From positions 13,639,032 to 13,703,031 of the forward strand of contig OY979724.1 in assembly GCA_963855995.1 (NCBI GenBank): 64,000 nt of DNA, read 5' to 3'. This document shows positions 1 to 12,200 of the stretch, in pieces. The notes under the pieces were generated by a model, which ran no database searches, was not told where the DNA came from, and saw only the letters and a list, made by a program, of their open reading frames with translations. The position numbers were made by a program, and so were the translations under genes. Positions within the stretch are counted from its first letter, which is position 1, and each line of letters starts with the position of its first letter. This stretch comes from Muricea muricata (Eukaryota > Cnidaria > Anthozoa > Malacalcyonacea > Plexauridae).

Positions 1-191
1 AGACAGCGAAACAATGAAATGAAACAGCAAAATAATGAATGGAAACAGCGAAACGAAAGAACATTTCTTTCTTTTAATTCAATTATAATTTCTTTTATAT
101 TCGATTATAGACCCCCCCCTCAATTGTTTAGCTGGTTATGCAGCTGTGTGTCATACAAAATTTAACATTTTCATCTTTTGTATTCTTTCAG
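1..191 (+). other. Intron 5' of the first visible MGRN1 exon
   Basis: Starts in an A-rich repeat of gaaacagc-type words, then AT-rich sequence ending in a polypyrimidine tract and the acceptor at 190-191. Nothing coding is seen. Confidence 0.6.
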
Positions 192-3100
192 TATCCTTAT
201 CCTGAACCACATAAATCAGAACCAACCAAAATGTTACGAAGTTTGGTCAACTTGAGAAAAGATTCACTTCGACTGCTAAGGTATGTTCCTTTTTTCCTCC
301 CTGGAGTATTTATTTAAGAGGTTTCAGCTCAATTCATGGTCTTAATACTTGGAGATTATAACTAGGTGTTTGGGTTTAACAATGAAGGCAGACAAAGGAT
401 AAAGGGAAGACAGAGAGTCTCAAACTAAGAACTTTAGATAAACATTTGTGGGAGGGAAAAGGATACACTTGAATAACATTACCAATCTTGCTGTAAAATT
501 AATTATGATTGGTATGGATTGAGATGAAAACCAGTTTGGGTTTGGATTTTATGTATTTAGGATTAGGATCTATCACTTACTTGCCTGCTGTCATGATTAA
601 AATTTTCTAACATGCCATATAATACTTTCTCAAGGAACACAGAGGAAGGAAGCATGAAGAGCGAGACTGATACGTACTATATTGATTTCATCTTTGATGC
701 GGATGTGAAATGCTCCATAACAGTTCATTATTTGGCACTCGAAGATCTTTCTACAGGCCATGCAGTGTAAGCTAGTATTTGATGTGGTTTATTTTCCTCA
801 GAAAGCACCAGAAGGCAGCCAATCTTTTATAGTTCTGAGGAAGAACAGACTGAGGATCTGATAGACTTACGCAGACAGTATATATTTATTGCTATACTTT
901 GATATTATATTGTAGTACTGACATAACATCAATAATATTATTCATGAAGCAAACTTACAAGGAACATGGTATAGGCTGAATTCATGATGCATTCAGTAAA
1001 TGTATGACACCTTGGTTTCGTTGTTTCAGCTACACAACCAGTGACAGCTCATTGTCGTCTCGAGTATTTGAGTTTGAAAAAGGAGCAAATCAATCATTTG
1101 GGACGCACGGAAAATTTCATCTTATAAAACCAAGCAACTTCAAGGAAACTGAGGTACAAATGGTGTTTATGAAATCAATTTACTCTCTAGAAGAAATCCG
1201 GAGACAGATTGCTCTGTCACATTGGAACAATCGTTGTGTTGAAATCCTTTTTTTTTTTGTGAATTTCATTTTAGTTGATTTACTCAGAAACTACAAATCA
1301 TATTCCAGTTGTTATTAACATTGCAGCATCTGAAGAAGGTACATACTTGTAGCATGAATTTTAAGTGTATCCCACCAGATACTCAAGAGGGTGGATTGTT
1401 GAAGTTTATAAATGTTTTTATGTAGAGTATTCAGGACATTCCAACATCACTATGGCGAACATTGAGAAGGTGAATGTTTGATCTCGCATTCTTGCTTTAA
1501 ACATTAATATGAGCTGTTAAACATTAATATGAGCTGTGATGCTGACTTTTTAACCCTTTCAGCTTTCTGATGGGACATTCACAATAAAACTTTTGAAACA
1601 AAAACAATTGGTTAGTACTTCTAACATTTTGGTAGCGTAAGAGATATATTATTTGTGACATCATTTTCTCCAGGCAATATGAAAAATGGGGGTGTGGCTT
1701 GCGTTAAAATTACCAAACTTAAAAACCTTAAGCAGATATTGGAAAATTACATTTGTTTATTTTTAAAGAACCCCACCTGCCCTGGCATCTCTCTGATATG
1801 CTCTGCAGTATCAGCCATGCAGAGAAGGAATCTATATCCTTATCTTCATATGCTGGGTGTCCTTGATCATCTATGATCAATAGTGTAGTGGATATATTTA
1901 TTGTACATGATCCCAGGATATAGATCTAACGTGTCTACGTTGCCTTGTCATTCAGTCCACTTGTAAATCCTAGAGGTAAAAGACAAAAGGTAGTAGATTT
2001 ACGTAAATATGCATCTTAGGTTGATGGCTTGTGTTATTTACTTCATGAAATTTACGGTTTGGAAAGCAAAGAAGAAACGGAGAGACACGAGGTAGAATGA
2101 CTCATGGTTTATCTTTGTACTTCACGCAGAAATCTCTTGTTGAGGCACTCGTTAGAATAACAACGGAACTGCGACAAGCCTTTTCAATTGTGAAAGAATT
2201 ATTTCTGTACATGGAATATTAAGCGTGCTAGAGCACTCGAAAGTTCAAGAACTTTTTTTGATAAACTGTATAAAAAGCTCCGAAGAAGCGATATAAGCTG
2301 TTCGTTGTTGAAACAACATTGCTACAACAAACGCCTTGCTCTAATTATTATTATTATTATTATTATTTAAAAATATTTAGTCACGGTAACCTTTCAGTTT
2401 CCTGATTTTCAAAGGGCCATGATTATAAAAATTCTAAAATTAGTGCATGCAATATTTAAGGCCCCGTCCACACGTACCCGTGTAAATTTAAAACCGGGTA
2501 AATATTTTCACGGTTACGCTTACCGTCCACACGTAACCGGGTAAATCGCCCACACAAACCGTGTAAATTTGAAAACGCCGGCCAGAGTGTGAAAATATTT
2601 AAACGGGTAAATATCGGTTACGTGTGGACGGCGTAACCGCGTAAATATTAACACGGTGACGTCAAATTATGAACCAGGCCACTGCTACGTTTTCTTTGGA
2701 TGGATACTGAGCACGGAATAATTTTGTTTGACATGTCTGCCAGTCAACATTCTCCGCCGTTCGTGCTGTTTTGTATTCAAGAACAACGTTTAGTAGCAAC
2801 TCGACTTCGTCGTCAGACCAGACAAAGTTGTCAGACTTGCTCTTCTTGGCTTTTGACGATTGCCCTTCCGAATTTGACATTTTTTTAGCAATTTCAAAAG
2901 CAATAAATTGAAAATTGGCGTTTTAAACAGTCCAAACACTAGCCACGTGTGATCTTACGAAACGAAAAACAAACTGCGTGCAGGTTTTTGCGGGCTCGTC
3001 TTTTCTCCATCGCATGCTCAGATCGTGTTTCATGAGCGTGTTCAAATTTACCCGGGTACGTGTGGACGGGCGAAAACGATTTGAACACGGTTACGTGTGG

Positions 3101-6100
3101 ACGCGGTACTTTTCGTAACCGTGAAAATATTTACCCGGTTTTAAATTTACACGGGTACGTGTGGACGGGGCCTAAGTTATCCTCTAATTTCAGTATGTAC
3201 AAAATAAATAAAGCGAATCTCAATGCAAAAAAAAACAATCAAACAAACAACAACATTGTTTTAACTGTGACTAATTGTTCCAGTCGCAGAGATAAAACGT
3301 TACAAAAACTAGTTGTAATGGGAATTCTAACTGACACAAATTGTTCTTACAAGATATGATTTCTTCATTCTAGTCCAAGCACACAGATCACAATGATGAT
3401 GACTATGATGAATATGCTGACGAGAATGTCGTTTGTATTGTTTGCATGAGTGACGCACGTGATACCCTCATGTTACCTTGCAAGCACCTTTGTGTCTGCA
3501 GTGACTGCGGTATGTTCCTTCCATCGTGTTTCACGCGTGCGATTTTTACTGAGATTTTCGCCTTTTGACGGATGTGAACGAGGGGATCGGTTAGAAATGC
3601 CCAGGTGAGAAATCATACGCTCAGAAGATTCCTCATTATCCACTCGTTCACATCTGTCAAAAAGAAGAAAATCCCAGCAATCTTGCAGGTGTAAACAAGC
3701 ATAGAATAAGCAAAGTTGCAGATGCATTGTGATAAATTAGGCTTTGGTTTGGGCTTGCATTAGGATTAGGCTTGCTGATAACAATTTTGCTTTCAATTTT
3801 AGCCTCTAGTCTGCGCAGTGGATCGAACAACTGCCCAATCTGTAGAGTGCGTAAGTGGAACACATGTCAGTATACTTCCTTCAGAGTCTCCAACATTCAA
3901 AACAATGATTGCATTCATTTTTATGATATTTTCAGCCTTCCACGCGCTTCTTCAGTTGTGCGCCTACCAACGATCAAGTACCACAAATGTAAGTCGTGTT
4001 TATCAAAAATCTTGCTTGCAAGGGAACTCCTGGTTGAAATGTCTTAGGTCAGTAAACGATGAAGAGAGTTGACCAGAGCTGGCAAACGAGCATTTGTATG
4101 TGCTTGAACGGAGTTTTCTTCAAGTTCTTCTTCATTCTTTTTCATTTTTATAGTCAAAGTCTCAGGATCCGTTTCCTGGTTACGAGAAGGTGGATCTCTT
4201 TGATGCTTTGAATGCCTTCAATATTATAAAACGACGCGAAAGTACGTGTAGTTTAGTCTTACTGGTAACACGTTGGTTTGTGCATGTATTACTATACTGA
4301 GAGCTGGCATGTTAACTGAAAATCAGACTTAATGCAACTTAATACCTACAGACTTTCTGGAAGTTGTTGATCAAAACAACTTGCATCAAGCTTGTGGATA
4401 AAAAGTCTTGACAATCAACTTGCATCAAGCCTATTGACAACTTGCTGCAGACTTGTTATCATCAAGCTGGAGCAAGCGATGTGAACGCATCCTGATATCA
4501 GCTTGATGACTGCAAGGTAACAAGCCTGCTTGTACGTTTCTGGCTGTTTTCTCTTCAGCCTTGTTTCCAGTTCTGAATATTACATGTACATTATTTCGTA
4601 TAAAAACAGCGCAAGAAAAAAAGATGGATCTTACTGGACCAGCTATCTTATGTAAATTGTATTGAACTCTAGTGTTTTTTGGTCTTACTCTGCGCTTATA
4701 TCCACCTCGGGCGTGAAAAATATGACTGACCACGGTGGGAATCGAATCTACGATCTTTGGAATGCTAACCCAATGCTCTGCCAACTTAGCTACGCGGTCA
4801 GGTCGGATCGAGCAAGTGGTATTTCGGAATTGAGTGAATTTCCTTTAATATCAATGTAATCTTTGAAAAAAAATTCATGAATATTGAACTCTGTCGCAAT
4901 TCTGTGCTCCTAGGTTCACGAGAAATCGTACGAAGATTCAGTGCTCGGGCCAGATCTCGCAGTCGACCAACGACGCCAAAACCCTCCGCCACAAACAGCG
5001 AGAAAATGATCCGTCGTTCTTCGTCGAGATTCTCGCGCGCCTCCCACGGATCCCATAAACGCGACCGCGGTGATGTGCCTAATGAGTCAGCGGACTCTGT
5101 GAGTAAAGTTTCAATGCGCAGCTCCGTCCAAGGATCCAGAGCTGGCTCTGGTAAATCACACGTGGTAGAGTTGGATGAAAGGTATAATCACAGAATAGGA
5201 ATGCAACATGTCCCCGATTTTATCGTGATGTTATGCACTACCCTTAAGGCCCTGTCACACGGTGCAATTTTTCTTGCAACTTGCAATGCAGTTCTACTCT
5301 TGAGTGATGTGAAAATTGATAAATACAGGTTTCCATCACAGTTTCCCAATATATTTTTAACATAACAAACATTTGTCACAAATTTACATCTCTTATGAGT
5401 AGAGTTCCTGATGTGTTTTCTTTCATGTCAGTGAAGTTCTGGTAGTGTCCGAGGGTTTTTTCTTCCGGGTACCCCGGTTTTCTTACCTCTCTAAACTAGG
5501 TGATCTGAAACCACGAAAAAGTACTAGCACTAGTTATCAAGTAGAAATCATTTTCGAGCCAAACTTGCAAATTTCTCAATAAGTACAGTTTACTTCGGCT
5601 CCAAATTTTTCGTGAACTTATAATTTTCTTTCCTCAACTTCATTACAAAGTTTCAATAAGTTTCATAAAGGAAAATAGCACCTGTCATTTGAAAATTCAA
5701 CTCAAGAAATTCTAACCCGAGTTGGCCTTCATATTTAAGTCTGATATCAAAATTAACTTTATTAGCTCCCAGCCTATTACTTTTGAACGTCTTCTTTTTT
5801 GAAACCATCATTCTTGCTTTAAAACACTCGCAGTATCTGTTTGCGTTCCTTCACTTGCAGTAGTTGCGTCGTGGACGTCAAGAATCAGATCCCCACTGGT
5901 GATCGAGTGCCGAATGTGGAAGATGGAATTGAAGTGGGACAAGATAACTTAGGAATGGATTCGCTGGACGAAGAGACTCCGGGCGCACAAGAAAGTCTTC
6001 CAGGTACGAACAAGCTGTTGTGATTTCCCGACGAGCTATCGAAATCAAAAGCAGGAAACCCACCTGGAAATGCAGAGCTTTAGATTTGACTACGGTTACT

Positions 6101-7051
6101 ACGACCACAAGATTATGACGTTGAAAATCACCTCTTGCCAATGGACCTTTAACCTTTTAGACGAAATTTTAAATAAATTCGAAACAGGAAAAAATATTAT
6201 CACGTCTTGAAAGATCGTCCTAATGTTAGTTAATCTTAGATCGTCCTAATCTGTAAACTATAGAAAATATAGCCTTGTGAAGTTGGCAAATTTTGTATAC
6301 ATTTGTTTCATACGGGTGGAAAATAATTCCCAGTTGATACCCTTGGGTATTTATTTCTCACGGATAATACAAAACTGCAGAAAACTTGCCAACTTCGCAA
6401 GGCTATATTTTCAACATTTTACAACCAAACTTTGCAATTTTACTAAGATTGGGATGCTCTTTCAAGACGTGGTAATATTTTTTCCTGTTACGATTTTTTT
6501 CTAAATTTCGTCTAAAAGGTTAAAGGTCCATTTGATGATATCATGTTTTTGACACAATATGTCTTGAAAACAGCAAATGATCCAGAGCGAAGACGAAGAC
6601 GGATTTGTAGGAGAAAATTTAAGAAATAAAAATCTTGTGGTCGTTCTGGTAGCTGTGATCTAATCTGAAGCTCCCTGTTACTCGAATTAGTGATATGTGT
6701 CCCTTTTCACCTTCATATTCTGTGATTCACGTCTATAATGATACCCAAACAGGTACCGCTGAAGTGTGCGAGGTTGATGAGACTGCATCTGATCCAAGTC
6801 CAGATACACAATTTTCTTACTACAATTCTCCCTCCCCTCCCCCCGAGACAGTGAACCCTTACAATCTACCTCTGCCCGCTACCCCCGGGAATTTGATCGA
6901 CTCTATCCCGGAGTGTCCAAATCCTTATAACGTCCCTCTTCCTGGATCGGCGCTGGACACAGATCTCATCGACAATGCGGGCGCAGAAAGTGAGCCGCGG
7001 TACGGATCGTCAGCGGATGGTGAACAAACTGTGGACGTGCTTGTCGTGTAA
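192..7051 (+). CDS. MGRN1: MGRN1/RNF157-like E3 ubiquitin-protein ligase (5' end missing)
   Basis: Fourteen exons: 192-280, 635-766, 1030-1153, 1275-1338, 1426-1469, 1563-1610, 2020-2091, 3374-3509, 3803-3850, 3936-3988, 4154-4241, 4914-5181, 5861-6003, 6753-7051. All phases agree, giving 535 residues and a TAA stop. The N-terminal block (LRSLVNLRKDSLRLL) and the FxFDADVKCSI and LLKQKQLVDG blocks are those of the mahogunin/RNF157 family. A C3HC4 RING follows (CIVCMSDARDTLMLPCKHLC, then NNCPIC), then PFHALLQL, as in the family. The C-terminus is Ser/Arg-rich and then acidic and Pro/Tyr-rich (NPYNLPLP, NPYNVPLP), possible adaptor-binding motifs. By family, it is a cytosolic ubiquitin ligase acting on trafficking or signalling receptors. 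The start codon lies upstream of the window. The vertebrate MGRN1/RNF157 split cannot be assigned from here; the family is certain. Confidence 0.93.
2460..3172. mobile_element. PIF/Harbinger-like DNA transposon remnant (713 bp)
   Basis: Terminal inverted repeats begin GGCCCCGTCCACACGTACCC and end with its complement; they extend for about 60 bp. The element is flanked by TAA on both sides (2457-2459 and 3173-3175), the 3-bp TWA-type target duplication typical of PIF/Harbinger. It sits in the MGRN1 intron 2092-3373. Inside, on the minus strand (2662-2880), a 72-codon ORF carries WSDDEVELLLNVVLEYK, similar to the Myb/SANT-like accessory protein of Harbinger elements. No transposase is present, so the copy is non-autonomous. 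Confidence 0.75.
4685..4808 (-). repeat. tRNA-derived SINE, family A
   Basis: On the minus strand a tRNA-like head with box A (TAGCTAAGTTGGCAGAGC) and box B-like sequence, then a short tail resembling the other copies at 21.9, 29.5, 42.5, 42.7, 43.4 and 58.7 kb. It lies in the MGRN1 intron 4242-4913. Confidence 0.7.
5246..5400. repeat. MITE fragment with GGCCCTGTCACACGG terminus
   Basis: The left terminus matches that of the complete element at 24102-24296. The interior is rearranged and the opposite terminus is missing. It starts about 65 bp after the donor of the 4914-5181 exon of MGRN1. Confidence 0.55.
5500..5710. repeat. MITE family C, degenerate copy
   Basis: Shares the words GATCTGAAA, GTACTAGCACTAGTT and TATAATTTTCTTT with copies at 14220-14509 and 30023-30287. 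Terminal inversion is weak in this copy. MGRN1 intron. Confidence 0.5.
6073..6677. mobile_element. MITE family D interrupted by a foldback MITE
   Basis: Outer parts 6073-6138 (CAGAGCTTTAGATTTGACTA) and 6535-6677 (ending AATCTGAAGCTCCCTG) match the uninterrupted element at 41066-41292. The centre is a foldback MITE, listed separately. MGRN1 intron 6004-6752. Confidence 0.65.
6139..6534. mobile_element. Foldback MITE family B, copy 1
   Basis: Near-palindromic element of about 395 bp beginning AATGGACCTTTAACC and ending with the complement GGTTAAAGGTCCATTTG. Both arms carry a GCAAGGCTATATTTT-like word. Full copies also at 34702-35090 and 55551-55937. Confidence 0.7.
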
Positions 7052-7127
7052 ATATGTTAATATAGCCGGTAGGAAAGATGTGTTCCATGATTTTACTAAT
7101 TGTTGCACTGCACTCTTAAAGCGGAAT

Positions 7128-7314
7128 AGTAAGATAAAGACAAACTTGGTTTACTTCATATATTTATTCACTACAAATTTGTTTCGTATGCCAGGCAAAG
7201 CCTGCCACACTCTTCAAGTGATAGTCGCGTTTGATCTATCTGACATATCTGGCATACGAGATAAATTTGTAGTGAATAAATATATGATGTAAACCAAGTT
7301 TGTTTTTATCTTAT
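7128..7314. repeat. Palindromic MITE (~187 bp)
   Basis: The left arm (GTAAGATAAAGACAAACTTGG ... CGTATGCCA) is mirrored by the right arm (TGGCATACGAG ... CCAAGTTTG). Arms are about 70 bp, with a GC-richer loop. Probably within the MGRN1 3'UTR, so a transcript would contain a strong hairpin. Confidence 0.65.
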
Positions 7315-7571
7315 TATTTAACGATTAGTCGCCAAAGGCGAGGGAGGTGATCCTAAGCTTTATCACTTACTTGCGCCTTTATCAATAACAGAAAGATATC
7401 TGCAACTGTGAAGAGATAAGTTATTCTTGGCTTGTTTTTGCAAAGTTCTAGCTGTTTAACGTATTTTTTACAATGTTTTTGCATTCATTTGGAAATGAAA
7501 TCAAATGATTTGTAATTAGAAAATAAAATCTGATTTTCGCCCCTGAATAGCTCTGATAAAGGCACAAGTAT

Positions 7572-7740
7572 GTGATAAGTATAGGTGATCACATTCGAGG
7601 CTGGGCAGTATCAGTTTTATCGCTCTTGTTACGATATCATATTTTGTACCACGTTCGCAGCGCTCACTCGTGACAGAATACCATATCGTCCCTCGAGCAA
7701 TAAAACTGATATCACCTGGCCCCTCATGTGATAACCTATA
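7572..7740. repeat. Imperfect inverted-repeat element
   Basis: GATATCAGTTTTAT-type words occur in inverted order around 7607-7626 and 7700-7715, with GTGATCA/TTATCACATG outside and GTTACGATATCATAT/GATATGGTATTCTG inside. Probably an old MITE; no target duplication was resolved. Confidence 0.5.
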
Positions 7741-7865
7741 CATATATATAATTATATGGAATGAAGACCTACCTTGAGACTCAGAATGGAGTCGATGGCG
7801 CCACGCCTGTCGCGTTACGCATGCTCATTATGCAGGTTCTGGCCAGTCAATTGCCTTTATTTTAG

Positions 7866-8160
7866 GAACCTAAACTAAACTAACTTTATTTATGGTGGAT
7901 AGCTTTATCAGTTCTAAACTGTTCATCTCTTATTTATCCAGTGTTACTACAGGAAGACATCCAAACTAAACTAACTTTATTTATACTGGATAGCTCTATC
8001 AGTTCTAAACTGTTCTTCCTAGAGGTCCAGTAAGGATCATCTCTTATTGATCCAATGTTACTACAGGAGGAAACCTAAACTAAAATAACTTTATTTATAC
8101 TGGATAACTCTATCAGTTCGGGCCAGTAAACTGTTCAAGAATAGGAGGACATGTTGCCCA
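7866..8160 (+). repeat. 114-bp satellite array, locus 1
   Basis: Two to three diverged units of the family marked by CTAAACTAACTTTATTTATA, CAGTTCTAAACTGTTC and GATCCA(G/A)TGTTACTACAGG. Orientation is plus relative to those words. Confidence 0.75.
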
Positions 8161-9203
8161 GCTAAGTGGCTCTAGTGTCTACTCGCTTTATTGTGTATAA
8201 AGATCTCGCTGAAAATGATTGGTAATTCTCTTGTGAGAGTATGAAATTAACTCGCATCTTATAAAAAGAATAACTTTAGCATCGTATTTCTAAAGTGACT
8301 TTCGTTAATCCAGTTGTACATTTCAATCAACATCACAGGCCGCTGGGAGCTAGACAATACAAGTAGACGTTAAATCGGGAGAATTTCATGCGAAAAATAT
8401 GAAAATTTTGTGTCATAACTATTGCTACAGGATTTTAAAGCTTATTCGAAAATTTTAGTCATCTCTCAAAATCACATTCACGGGGAGTATAAAATTAAAA
8501 AGACCTGAGAGCCTTTGAAATATGAAGCAAGAACTATCTCGGTAATTTTGTATGTTAACGTTATTTAATTGTGCAACCTATACAATATGTAGTTTTAGTT
8601 CACAACAATTATATTTTATTGACATTTTAAAAGCGTTGCGCCATTTGTTTTCTAGAAAACCATCTGTCCCTGCAATTGTTTTATATTTATAGAATTTGTG
8701 TCGAATGTTTTTAGGCAATATGTTTGGGCACCTGCCAATGGAAACTTTAATTGAAGTTCAGGTTCAAACTCGCTTATACAAACAAGGATGCTTCTATTTT
8801 TTCACCAGTAGATCGAGGTGCAGTGAAGGCAACGAAATCATTAACCTTCTTAGAAAAGGTCTATTTTAATTGGACTCAATTCTTGAATAATTTCTCCTTG
8901 TTTTTGTACCCAGAGGCATTGCAATATGACAAGAATGTAATGTGCAGATTTATATGTATTGTCCACATACCAGGCAAAAAATAATTCAATATTTTTTTGT
9001 TAAAACTCGATTGAAACTGACCTTGAATGAGATGTGCTTAATAGCATTAAAACATTTTACCTTAACAAAACCATGACATTTATGCTAATGTTTATCCCCT
9101 GTATCCGCAAAATTTAACTTTAAAAAACACCTGCGAACCACAACCAGGCAACTGAATCCGTCAACAATCTACGCAGTTTTATTTCGACGAGACCCGACAC
9201 AAA

Positions 9204-12200
9204 ATGTCCAGCTTATTCTTCGTGATTTCCCTCCTTGTTTTGCCCAAGCTTTCTCTGTCAGCTTGCCATGGTTCGAAAACCAGCTACCGTGGAGAGTTTA
9301 TGGGAAAGTTAACAGCGGATAATCAAGTCCTGCTTGGTCATGTCATTGCAACGTTCTCCGTCAAAAGTTTTACGGAGTGTTTCACTCATTGCGACAACGA
9401 CTGCAGATGTAGATCGTTCAATTTGCCAAAGTCTGGCGAAGGACAGTGTGAGCTGAACAGTGCTGATAACTCAACCGTATTGTTGAAGCCAAAGCGTGGC
9501 TGGCGTTATCATCATTTGCAAATGAAGGAAGTTCTCTCTGGCGCTGTAAGTTTTGTTTTCACTTGTCTGCCTTGCCTAGATACTAAAATACCTTGCGAAG
9601 TCAGTCTCGGTGTTACTAAGGGAGGAAACCTAAACTAAACTGACTTTATTTATACTGGATATCTCTATCAGTTCTAAACTGTTCTTCCTATATAGAGGTC
9701 CAGTAAGGATCATCTCTTATTGATCCAGTGTTACAACAGGAGGAAACCTAAACTAAACTAACTTTATTTATACTGGATAGTTCTAAACTGTTCTTCCTAG
9801 AGGTCCAGTATGGATATACTGGATTATACTGGATATCTCTATCAGTTCTAAATTGTTCTTCCTAGAAGTCCAGTAAGGATCATCTATTATTGATCCAGTG
9901 TCACTACAGGAGGAAACATAAACTATTCTCTCATTTCATTCTGTTTTCAGGATACTTGTTACGAACCTTACTCTAACGGATGCTGCGATTCCAACCCTTG
10001 CGGCAACGGTGCTATCTGTACGGAGCATGGGGACAGCGGTAAACCTGCATTCAACTGCACCTGCGCGAACGAGCACAACACTGGACCGTTGTGCCAACGC
10101 GAAATCAACAGTTGTTTTGATTACCTGTGGAACGACAAGACGGCAAAATCAGGTCGGATAGCACGTGTGATGTGGCTAGCTCATAGGAGGACATGGAAGG
10201 GAAGGGAAGGGAAGGGAAGGGAAGGGAAGGGAAGGGAAGGGAAGGGAAGGGAAGGGAAGGGAAGGGAAGGGAAGGGAAGGGAAGGGAAGGGAAGGGAAGG
10301 GAAGGGAAGGGAAGGGAAGGGAAGGGAAGGGAAGGGAAGGGAAGGGAAGGGAAGGGAAGGGAAGGGAAGGGAAGGGAAGGGAAGGGAAGGGAAGGGAAGG
10401 GAAGGGAAGGGAAGGGAAGGGAAGGGAAGGGAAGGGAAGGGAAGGGAAGGGAAGGGAAGGGAAGGGAAGGGAAGGGAAGGGAAGGGAAGGGAAGGGAAGG
10501 GAAGGGAAGGGAAGGGAAGGGAAGGGAAGGGAAGGGAAGGGAAGGGAAGGGAAGGGAAGGGAAGGGAAGGGAAGGGAAGGGAAGGGAAGGGAAGGGAAGG
10601 GAAGGGAAGGGAAGGGAAGGGAAGGGAAGGGAAGGGAAGGGAAGGGAAGGGAAGGGAAGGGAAGGGAAGGGAAGGGAAGGGAAGGGAAGGGAAGGGAAGG
10701 GAAGGGAAGGGAAGGGAAGGGAAGGGAAGGGAAGGGAAGGGAAGGGAAGGGAAGGGAAGGGAAGGGAAGGGAAGGGAAGGGAAGGGAAGGGAAGGGAAGG
10801 GAAGGGAAGGGAAGGGAAGGGAAGGGAAGGGAAGGGAAGGGAAGGGAAGGGAAGGGAAGGGAAGGGAAGGGAAGGGAAGGGAAGGGAAGGGAAGGGAAGG
10901 GAAGGGAAGGGAAGGGAAGGGAAGGGAAGGGAAGCCCAACCCATCCCACCCCCTCGTATCTGGATAAGTGGGTGTAAATGTAAACGTATAAACAAACTAA
11001 ATGTTTGTTTTTCTTACCTTTCAATCATTATATTAGGATATTACGATATTTGGGAAAAAAGCACATTGATCAAGTCTACTGTTTACTGCGATATGCGCCC
11101 GGACAAGTGGGAGGCCTGGACACTGGTCATGTCTTATACAAAACGCCGGCGATGTAAAACCTTTTTATTTCGACGCCCCCCGTGATGAGAACAATGCTGA
11201 TAGCGGGGATTACAGGTAATTACAAACCTACCTGAAGTTAACGGGGGGTTGTTAACTGTGCTCGGTACAGTATGTTGCGGCTATTAAGGATGACTTCTAG
11301 GAAGAACAGTTCAGAACTGCTAGAGCTATTCAGTGTAAATAAAGTTTATTCAGTTTAGGTTTCCTTTGGTAGCAACACTTGATCAATAAGAGATGATCCT
11401 TACTGGATCTCTGGGAAGAACAGTTTGGAACTGATAGAGCTATCAGTATAAATAAAGTTAGTTTAGTTTAGGTTTCGTCCTGTAGTAACACTGGATCAAT
11501 AAGAGATTATCCTTACCGGATCCCTAGGAAAAACAGTTTAGAACGAATAGAGCTATTCAGTATAAATAAAGTTAGTTTAGTTTAGGTTTTCTGTTGTAGT
11601 TACACTGGATCAATTAGAAATTGTCTTCACTAAAATCTCTAGAGTTGGACAATTTTAGAAAGCGTAACACTACTGGGTGTAAATAAAGTTGCTTTAAAGA
11701 TTTCAGAAAATATGTTTTACCGTAGCTATTATTTAATATGTTTCGGTAGGCTGTCATTGGCGAAAATGCAGAGTGTCAAAAATGGAATGAGTGGCCGTGA
11801 TGTACAGTGGAAGGCTACCTGCGATTATTCATTTGCTAATGGACAGTTGACAAGCGATGATGTCGTTAGAAGTTCTTTTGAAACCCTAAATTTGTTCTCT
11901 TTTGTAACAAATGGTAGGATACTCTTGCTTCTGCAGAGATCTCAACTGCAAATTCATCACAGTTTAAGCAGCATCCTCTGGCGGTACTGGATCAATAACA
12001 GATGATCCTTGTTCGACGGATAGATCTATCCAGTATAAATAAAGTTAGTTTAGTTTAGGTTTCCTCCTGTATTAACACTGGGTTAATAAGGGATGATCTT
12101 TACTGAACCGCTAGAAAGAACAGTTTAGAACTGATAGAGCTATCCAGTATAAATAAAGTTAGTTTAGTTTAGATTTCCTCCTGTAGTAACACTTGATCAA

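Larger units (their letters stand above)
7052..9203. other. MGRN1 3' region and spacer to the PAN/EGF gene
   Basis: Holds the likely MGRN1 3'UTR, with AATAAA at 7522-7527. Also two palindromic elements (7128-7314, 7572-7740), one 114-bp satellite array (7866-8160) and AT-rich sequence. The short ORF at 8751-8984 has no recognisable domain and was not called. Confidence 0.6.

Noticed and set aside
10089-11185. Long open frames through the GAAGG array on both strands (GREGK and FPSLP repeats)
   Set aside because: A pentamer without stop codons leaves the frames open automatically. The array lies in an intron with good flanking splice sites.
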